Assembly (NCBI RefSeq): GCF_032854445.1 | Contig: NC_088300.1 | Coordinates: forward strand, 21,061,608-21,125,607 | Reading direction: 5' to 3' | Origin: Liolophura sinensis | Taxonomy: Eukaryota; Mollusca; Polyplacophora; Chitonida; Chitonidae | DNA: 64,000 nucleotides | Shown: positions 56,817 to 64,000 of the stretch, piece by piece | Layout of the letters: each line of letters opens with the position of its first letter | How positions within the stretch are numbered: position 1 is the stretch's first letter | Position numbers and translations under genes: made by a program | Notes under the pieces: generated by a model | The model's input: the letters and a program-made list of their open reading frames with translations, nothing else | Databases searched by the model: none | Told to the model about the DNA's origin: nothing

Positions 56817-57012
56817 ATTCCGATGTATACTTTCTGACAAATCACGTAATACGGATATTCCGATATATACTTTCTGACAAATCACGTAATACGGATATTC
56901 CGATATATACTTTCTGACAAATCACGTAATACGGATATTCCGATGTATACTTTCTGACAAATCACGTAATACGGATATTCCGATGTATACTTTCTGACAA
57001 ATCACGTAATAT
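56817..57012. repeat. 40-bp tandem repeat, five copies
   Basis: CGATGTATACTTTCTGACAA + ATCACGTAATACGGATATTC repeats exactly every 40 bp from 56821; units differ only at GATGTATAC/GATATATAC and at the last copy. No spacers, so not a CRISPR-like array. Confidence 0.92.
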
Positions 57013-59116
57013 GGATATAATACATCTTATTTGGCAAATATTTACTACCGCCTGCATATAGGCGTATTTTTATTGTGTGAAGGCCAAGCATTTGTATTTA
57101 AGTCAACATTGACACATTATTGTTATGTAATGGGAACATAGGTTCTTGTATGAGTGAAGGACCCAGAATTCCCAATGGGGTTAACTCATAATTAAACCTA
57201 ATAAAAATGATACGAGTTTTCTAGTTTTCAAGTGGCGAATTCCAATACGCGTGTTCTGGTTTAGAAGCCTTCATTTAGTTCTCATAATGCATGCAGGTGT
57301 CGAACAGTTTTGATCGAAAATTCTCATTTAATTTGACTGAAGAACAGTCCTCATGCAGATTGGGTTGTTTACTGTTGTGGCCTGCATGGTGTGGGTGGAC
57401 TGAACGGTCTGATACTAGCGCTATCCTTGTACTCGGGATGATAGGCCCACACGAAGTTTCCATAATGGGTTTCAAGTATATTTAATAGGCTTATACCAAG
57501 GTTCGTGTGGCTAGTTCTAACCGTGACGCATTTTTACATTATATGCATGACCTATACATGCATGTTAACACTATGCTATATAGATCTCGTCTTGGAAGAC
57601 CAAACAATCCCCTTTGTGTCTTTCAATATGATAAAATAGTGAGCATGCACGGGCGATGAATATTCGAAGGGACAGGATATAACCTTTGGAGGTGAAGACT
57701 ATATATAGGTGGAGAAAGCTTCGCACTATATCCTGGAATGGTACGTGTATTCATTCAAAGAATAAAATAGGCGAACCTGCAATACCCATACAAAACAAAA
57801 GCAGCCACTAATTTGAATATTGTGGTACAATAGAGATATTGGATATTTTTTCGCTTCCGTTTTGAAGAAAGTCATTGTAATTCGTTACTACTAACGTGAA
57901 CATCAAAATACGATGACTTTAACAATACATTTCAAGTTTAAGTTCAGATGAAGATTTTATATGGGGGCAGCTAGGTCGTTGATACTAAAAATACTCCTTT
58001 GTGCTTAGGATCAGAAGGTTATACCCTTCTCTATAAATACCATTGTCAGATACACATCCGTGTACTTCGCACGTACATTAGAGTCATCACAACCTGTTAC
58101 AAATGGCACTGTTCGAAAAACGCGGATGGTATATAGCATGTATCCGGTGAATATTATATATCACATGTGACGACATCAAACCTCTGCTGACGCCGGAGTG
58201 AACAAGCGGATATATGACTGACGTTGCTCCGGTTATAATCTAAATCCGTCAGGAAGAGGGAAATATCCCTTGGGCGCCGAAATATCCTGAACATAGACTT
58301 TTTGTATTCACCGCGCATGTTTTGCAATATGCCACTCAGTAAACAGGTCCGTGCAGCATTTTTTGTGGGTTTAACATACACATGGACAATCAATTCCTTC
58401 GATACTTCTCCGGTTGACTGTTTTGATAAAATAGAATATAAGGCCTTGGGAATGAGATTCCGGGATAGAACTTGTCTGTTATATTTTTTTTAAATCAGTT
58501 TAAGCAATATATAGTGGCCTTATCCTTCCGCTTTTCTGTCTGTGTCTATGGCATGCACGCATATAGTTGTATATGTGATCACGTCATTGTAAACCGGCCT
58601 TTATATGTATTGTGATCGTGCTCTACAGAGTCGCTTTGAAGACCACAACTGTATAGGAGGTTTGTCATGTAGGTTTTATACTTGCTGAGGTGGAGTGGTT
58701 TTATCCGGATAACTGCCGCTTTCCTCCGTATATAAACCTGTGCGACTGCAGACAAAAACGCATAGCCCTAAATGAAATATTATTTATAATAAGTCAGCTA
58801 TGAATAAAACGCATACACATCACAATGAGCGATTGATTATGGCTTAGAGGATAAATTAAAAGCAGAACGTAGGGTATGTTTTTTTTTGTAAAGAAAATGG
58901 AGAAAGATATGCCACAAAAAATTGGAACAAATATTTTCATTTTTCAGGCATATTTTATATTTCTTATTTACCGATTTATTTTATGTATATCTTTCCGCCG
59001 AAGGTCGAAAATATTGGACAATCGTCGTCTGCGAACAGACTGGGAACGCGGGAAGCCATTTTTATGTCCCGAGAAGAAATTTAATTTTCAGCCACATCAA
59101 ACATCCACATCTTCGA
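57013..59116. other. Intergenic DNA, no gene seen
   Basis: AT-rich; ORFs (for example 58154-58393 and 58302-58493) overlap on opposite strands and match nothing that I recognise. Confidence 0.5.
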
Positions 59117-59252
59117 GCAACCTGCAAATGTTCGTGGGTTTCCCCCTGGGCTCTGCCCGGTTTCCTCCAACCTAATGCTGGCCGTCGTCGTATAAGTGAA
59201 ATATTCTTGAGTATGGCGTAAAACACCAATCAAATAAATAAATAAATATATA
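59117..59252 (+). mobile_element. SINE family 1 fragment, head missing
   Basis: GCAACCTGCAAATGTTCGTG, GGTTTCCCCCTGGGCTCTGC, CCGTCGTCGTATAAGTGAAA, TATTCTTGAGTATGGCGTAA and tail CAAATAAATAAATAAATATA. It abuts the next full copy. Confidence 0.85.
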
Positions 59253-59492
59253 GGGGCCTCCGTGGCTCTGTTGGTTATTGATCCAAGATGCAATCGCTCT
59301 GAGTTCAAGCCCAGCTCATGCTGGCTTCCTCTATGGCTGTACGTGGGAAAGTCTGTCAGCTACCCGCGGACGGTCGTAGGTTTCCTCGGACTCTGTCCCT
59401 TTTCCTCTCACCATAATGATGGTAGCCGTCGTATAAGTGAAATATTCTTGAGTACGGCGTAAAGCACTAATCAAATAAATAAATAAATATAT
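59253..59492 (+). mobile_element. Near-full-length SINE family 1
   Basis: Starts GGGGCCTCCGTGGCTCTGTT, has GAGTTCAAGCCCAGCTCATG (box B), then the body to TTGAGTACGGCGTAAAGCAC and tail CAAATAAATAAATAAATATA. Part of the head between box A and box B is deleted relative to the copies at 632 and 28353. Confidence 0.88.
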
Positions 59493-59689
59493 ATCAGTAC
59501 TGGAGGCATGGGTGTCATCGCTTTATGACTTCTTAAGTGCTACATCACTTGTACCACCTCCCTCCCCTTCGCGTTGTTTAATATTGTTTACACGACTAAA
59601 CAGTTGGTTGTGTTGTGCTGCTGTGTGCTGCGTACATATATTGTTATCATTCTTGTTTAGCGCCCTGCTTTTATGACGGTTGGTCATGT

Positions 59690-59785
59690 CTAACGGTTTC
59701 CTCCCACCATAATACTGGCCGCCGTCGTATGAGCGACGTGCACTTAGTGCGGCGTAAAACACCAATCAAATAAATAAATAAATGT
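59690..59785 (+). mobile_element. SINE family 1 fragment
   Basis: GGTTTCCTCCCACCATAATA, CTGGCCGCCGTCGTATGAGC, GTGCGGCGTAAAACACCAAT and CAAATAAATAAATAAATG; the tail half only. Confidence 0.85.
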
Positions 59786-60419
59786 ATAACGGTGGACGAA
59801 ACTGGGAATCGCTAGTGGATGTTACTCTGCCTCACGAGGTAGCTCATAAACGTCCTAACAATAAGCTTCAGCGAGTTAAACTGGAACTGGACTTCCTTCA
59901 AAAGCCAGAAGAGCGTTCAATCAGCGAGAATTCCTGATGGAAATGTAACACAGCACGACGGAGTTGTCTCCCCTATACCATGTCATAGACAGCCGCAATC
60001 CTACTCCAGGTGTGCCTTCATTTGAAGTTGCTGTGTCTGAGACATTGGAGCACCTCTTCACTTTGAAATCAAACGTACGCAAATCTGCAAAACGTATCTA
60101 AGCCCTTTGATATGCGTTATCTCATAAACACACAGGTAGCTCACCATCTCAGCATATCCAGAACGTATAGTTGTGTCTGTAAATGAAACAATTTGCACCA
60201 GTCGTTATACAGCCTGATTATTCCCCCTCAGCCCTCCAACACACACACACAGCTTCCAACTGTATAGAATAATGTTTACCTATATAAGAGTAAAAACCTC
60301 AGTCCATGCTAGTGTCAGAGTGAAACTTTCAGGTGGCATCGCCTGGACAAGGCACCATTAAAGGTAATTTCACAGTCCAAAAAATAGCGTTGGTCTACAT
60401 CCAGAATTAATATAAATCA
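59786..60419. other. Intergenic DNA, no gene seen
   Basis: No recognisable ORF or repeat. A short CA run lies at 60238-60252. Confidence 0.5.
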
Positions 60420-62895
60420 CAGCAAAACTCTTGTTGCGGATGACCGAATGGGCGGTAAAGTACACTTAATTTCACACGCTTGTACCTCCATACATAGACT
60501 ACGGGAAAAACCGTTACTGCGGATGACCGAATGGGCGGTAAAGCACACTTGATTTCACACGCTTGTACCTCTGTACATAGACTACGGGAAAAACTCTTGC
60601 TGCGGATGACCGAATGGGCGGTAAAGCACACTTGATTTCACACGCTTGTACCTCCATATATAGACTACGGGAAAAACTCTTGCTGCGGATGACTGAATGG
60701 GCGGTAAAATACACTTGATTTCACACGGCTGTACCTCCATACATAGGCTACGGGAAAAACTCTTGCTGCGGATGACCGAATGGGCGGTAAAGCACACTTG
60801 ATTTCACACGCTTGTACCTCCATATATAGACTACGGGAAAAACTCTTGCTGCGGATGACTGAATGGGCGGTAAAATACACTTGATTTCACACGGCTGTAC
60901 CTCCATACATAGACTACGGGAAAAACTCTTGCTGCGGATGACCGAATGGGCGGTAAAGCACACTTGATTGCACACGCTTGTACCTCCATACGGGAAAAAC
61001 CGTTACTGCGGATGACCGAATGGGCGGTAAAGCACACTTGATTTCACACGCTTGTACCTCCATGCATAGACTACGGGAAAAACGTTACTGCGGATGACCG
61101 AATGGGCGGTAAAGCACGCTTGATTTCACACGCTTGTACCTCCATATATAGACTACGGGAAAAACTGTTACTGCGGATGACCGAATGGGCGGTAACGTAC
61201 ACTTGATTGCACACGCCTGTATCTCTATACATTAACTACGTTAAAAACTCTTGCTGTGGATGACCGAATGGGGGAGGGGGGGGGGGGGGTGGTTAAGTAC
61301 ACTTGATTGCTCACGCTTGTATCTCTGTACATAGGCTACGGGAAAAACTGTTACTGCAGATGACCGAATGGGCGGTAAAGTACACTTGATTACACACGCC
61401 TGTATCTCTATACATAGACTACGGGAAAAACTCTTGCTGCGGGTGACCGAATGGGCGGTAAAGTACACTTGATTGCACACGCCTGTACCTCCATACATAG
61501 ACTACGGGAAAAACTGTTACTGCAGATGACCGAATGGGCGGTAAAGTACACTTGATTGCTCACGCCTGTATCTCTGTACATAGGCTACGGGAAAAACTGC
61601 ACACGCCTGTATCTCTGTACATAGACTACGGGAAAAACTCTTGCTGCGGATGACCGAATGGGCGGTAAATTACACTTGATTTCACACGCCTGTATCTCTG
61701 TACATAGACGACGGGAAAAACTCTTGTTGCGGATGACTGAATGGGGGTGGGGGGTGTAAAGTACACTTGATTACTCACGCCTGTATCTCTGTACATAGAC
61801 TACGGGAAAAACTCTTGCTGCGGATGACTGAATGGGCGGTAAAGTACACTTGATTACACACGCCTGTATCTCTATACATTAACCACGGGAAAAACTGTTG
61901 CTGTGGATGACCGAATGGGCGGTAAAGTACACTTGAGTGCTCACGCCTGTACCTCCATAGATAGACTATGGGAAAAACTGTTACTGCAGATGACCGAATG
62001 GGCGGTAAAGTACACTTGATTGCACACGCCTGTATCTCCATACATAGACTACGGAAAAAGCTGTTGCTGCGGATGACCGAATGGGCGGTAGAGTACACTT
62101 GATTGCACACGCCTGTATCTCTGTACATAGGCTACGGAAAAAACTCTTGCTGTGGATGACCGAATGAGCAGTAGAGTACACTTGATTGCACACGCCTGTA
62201 TCTCTGTACATAGGCTACGGAAAAAACTCTTGCTGTGGATGACCGAATGAGCAGTAGAGTACACTTGATTGCACACGCCTGTATCTCTATACATTAACTA
62301 CGGGGAAAACTCTTGCTGCGGATGACCGAATGGGCGGTAGAGTACACTTGATTCCACACGCCTGTATCTCTATACATTAACCACGGGAAAAACTCTTGCT
62401 GTGGATGACCGAATGGGGGGTGGGGGGGGGGGGGGGTAAAGTACAGTTGATTGCTCACGCCTGTATCTCTGTACATAGGCTACGGGAAAAACTCTTGCTG
62501 CGGATGACCGAATGGGCGGTAAAGTACACTTGATTGCACACGCCTGTATCTCTATACATTAACCACGCGTAAAGCTCTTGCTGTGGATGACCGAATGGGG
62601 CGGGGTGGGTGGTGTGGGTGGTAAAGTACACTTGATTGCACACGCCTGTATCTCTGTACATAGACTACGGGAAAAACTCTTGCTGCGGATGACCGAATGG
62701 GCTGTAAAGTACACTTGATTTCACACGGCTGTATCTCTATACATTAACCACGGGAAAAACTCTTGCTGTGGATGACCGAAGGGTGGGGGGGGGGGGGGGG
62801 GGAGGGAGTACACTTGATTGCACACGCCTGTATCTCTATAAATATAGTACAGGAAAACTGTTGCTGCGCACGACCGAATGGGCGATAAAGTGCAC
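60420..62895. repeat. 83-bp minisatellite array with G-run expansions
   Basis: About 30 units of the type GACTACGGGAAAAACTCTTG, CTGCGGATGACCGAATGGGC, GGTAAAGCACACTTGATTTC, ACACGCTTGTACCTCCATAC. The left third uses ATTTCACACGCTTGTACCTC, the right part ATTGCACACGCCTGTATCTC. Two variants alternate at about 60600-60930, giving a 166-bp higher-order period. In at least five units the GGGCGG has grown into long G-rich runs (61268-61291, 61744-61760, 62415-62437, 62597-62622, 62783-62806). The overlapping minus-strand ORFs inside are products of the repeat and are not called as genes. Confidence 0.93.
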
Positions 62896-63097
62896 TTGAT
62901 TGAGCGAGCCTAATTCTCCGCGGATATATATATTTATTTCCATACACTCTTTTCTTATTTTAATTTGCACGAGAGTAGTCTATCCGCGGAAGAACACTCC
63001 TGTTTCTCTTATGAACACATACTTCCCTGAATTAATTACTTTAGCTGCGGATGAACGAATAGGCACTAAACTGATGATAACTATACGTTAAGCCCCG

Positions 63098-63632
63098 CCC
63101 AGACTATCCAACATCACTCAACTTTTGTTGACTCAACAAGAGTCAACTTAAAGTTGAGTGAAGAAGTTGAGACGTGTTGAGTAGTCTGGACGGGTTCCTC
63201 AACACTCAACACTATCCAACACGGTTGAATCGGAAATTTGCATGTGTACTTTTTGTCAACAAGTTGAGTGAAGTTGAGTGAAAGTAGCCAATCAGCGGGC
63301 GTGTAGAAATAACGTGACCGTCGACCTGGGCAAAATGGCGACAAAAGAGAGAAACTAGTCTCGTGCTGAGACGTCTTCAACGCCGAACAACCATGTCAAT
63401 AAGCGCAGCCGATAAACTCACGACACAATTCTTCCGGCTGTCCGCCATTGCGTCTCATGCAATGGAGAGAAAATATGGAGATTTCACTCCAATTTATCGA
63501 AAAAAAAAAAAAACAGCTCAGCATCGTTCAACTCACGTCAGCAGTGTTGGACAAAGTTGACCCATCTGAGGTGTGCAGCATTCACCTGGCTGTTGAGTCA
63601 ACGAAAGTTGAGTGATGTTAGATAGTCTGACA
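63098..63632. mobile_element. Non-autonomous DNA transposon (MITE-like) with long terminal inverted repeats
   Basis: The left end AGACTATCCAACATCACTCA followed by ACTTTTGTTGACTCAACA is the inverse of the right end (TGTTGAGTCAACGAAAGTTG, AGTGATGTTAGATAGTCT), about 38 bp with two or three mismatches. The left subterminal region (63130-63275) carries many further GTTGAGTG/CACTCAAC motifs in both orientations. Inside, a short stretch (63330-63560) has broken ORF traces (for example RLSAIASHAMERKYGDF) but no transposase signature. Confidence 0.75.
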
Positions 63633-63659
63633 GTTCATTGTAAAAATTTTTATATAATG

Positions 63660-63860
63660 TCGCATTCTCGAGTTGTCGACTTGCGTGTCCCGTTATAAAA
63701 CCCACGGGTCGAGATCAAGCAAAATCCCGCGGTTTTTTGCGCGCGGTTTTTCTCGACCAACCACACTCATGCCCAAGCATCGACTCTCGAGTTCTCGACC
63801 CGCGTGTATTAAAAGACACGGATCCAGAATGCGTCTTCCATAAGTTGCGGCTTCCTTGCT
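63660..63860. repeat. CTCGAGTT.TCGAC direct repeat block
   Basis: CTCGAGTTGTCGACTTGCGTGT occurs at 63667-63688 and a close copy, CTCGAGTTCTCGACCCGCGTGT, at about 63786-63807, with inverted pieces (GGGTCGAGA) between. CpG-rich relative to its surroundings. Identity unknown. Confidence 0.5.
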
Positions 63861-64000
63861 TGATGTTCAGCAAGAAGGGATAGTGCAACGACTAGACCGG
63901 TATCAGTATAATGGCTTGGGCGGGGCGCGTTGCTTGACTTCGGTGAGTCGTCTCAGTGAAGCAGCGATAGATAAAAGAGTAGTGGAAATCAGTCCTGCAA

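Noticed and set aside
56817..57012. CRISPR-like array
   Set aside because: The 40-bp units are contiguous without unique spacers, and the genome is animal.
60407..62661. Repetitive minus-strand ORFs (TAHSVIRSKSFSRSL type) as a repeat protein
   Set aside because: They are short overlapping reading frames of the 83-bp satellite, broken in every few units by frameshifts and G-runs; 83 is not a multiple of three.

Overview
This is a window of animal nuclear genome, most likely from a mollusc or another lophotrochozoan. The evidence is AT-rich intergenic DNA, genes split into short exons by GT..AG introns, no operons, and many copies of a tRNA-headed SINE of a type that I recall from bivalve and gastropod genomes. 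The species cannot be named from the sequence.

Four spliced genes can be rebuilt exon by exon, each with a continuous reading frame across its junctions. KPTN (kaptin, KICSTOR subunit) is on + at 360-13650 in 12 exons, 561 aa. SLIRP (RRM protein) is on - at 31970-35463 in 4 exons, 100 aa. ALKBH1 (Fe(II)/2-oxoglutarate dioxygenase) is on + at 35709-41802 in 6 exons, 394 aa. An SLC3-type amino-acid-transporter heavy chain (4F2hc/rBAT) is on - at 49085-54498 in 10 exons, 661 aa. SLIRP and ALKBH1 are head to head, 245 bp from ATG to ATG, the same arrangement as in human. An intronless 336-aa ORF of unknown function is at 43783-44793. A short Myb/SANT-like DNA-binding ORF, probably a transposon remnant, is at 17797-18060 on -.

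The rest is dominated by tandem arrays and mobile-element debris. Arrays: 83-bp units in KPTN intron 8 (7252-10451), 30-bp units just after the KPTN stop (13655-14150), 177-bp units (20977-22487), 44-bp units with a 131-bp higher order (23925-24440), 59-bp units (27745-28740), 26-bp units with a 104-bp higher order in ALKBH1 intron 1 (37545-38325), 40-bp units (56817-57012) and a second, unrelated 83-bp array (60420-62895).

Two arrays are the most unusual content. The 83-bp array in KPTN intron 8 is made of the intron 8/exon 9 boundary itself: 3' splice-site region plus the first ~55 nt of exon 9, copied nearly 40 times directly upstream of the real exon. The 177-bp array is made of a coding segment of the SLC3 heavy chain (residues about 40-79, the cytosolic tail just before the membrane helix), repeated eight times in phase about 31 kb from the parent exon, with further decayed exon-1 fragments beside it. 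Both show an exon edge turned into a satellite.
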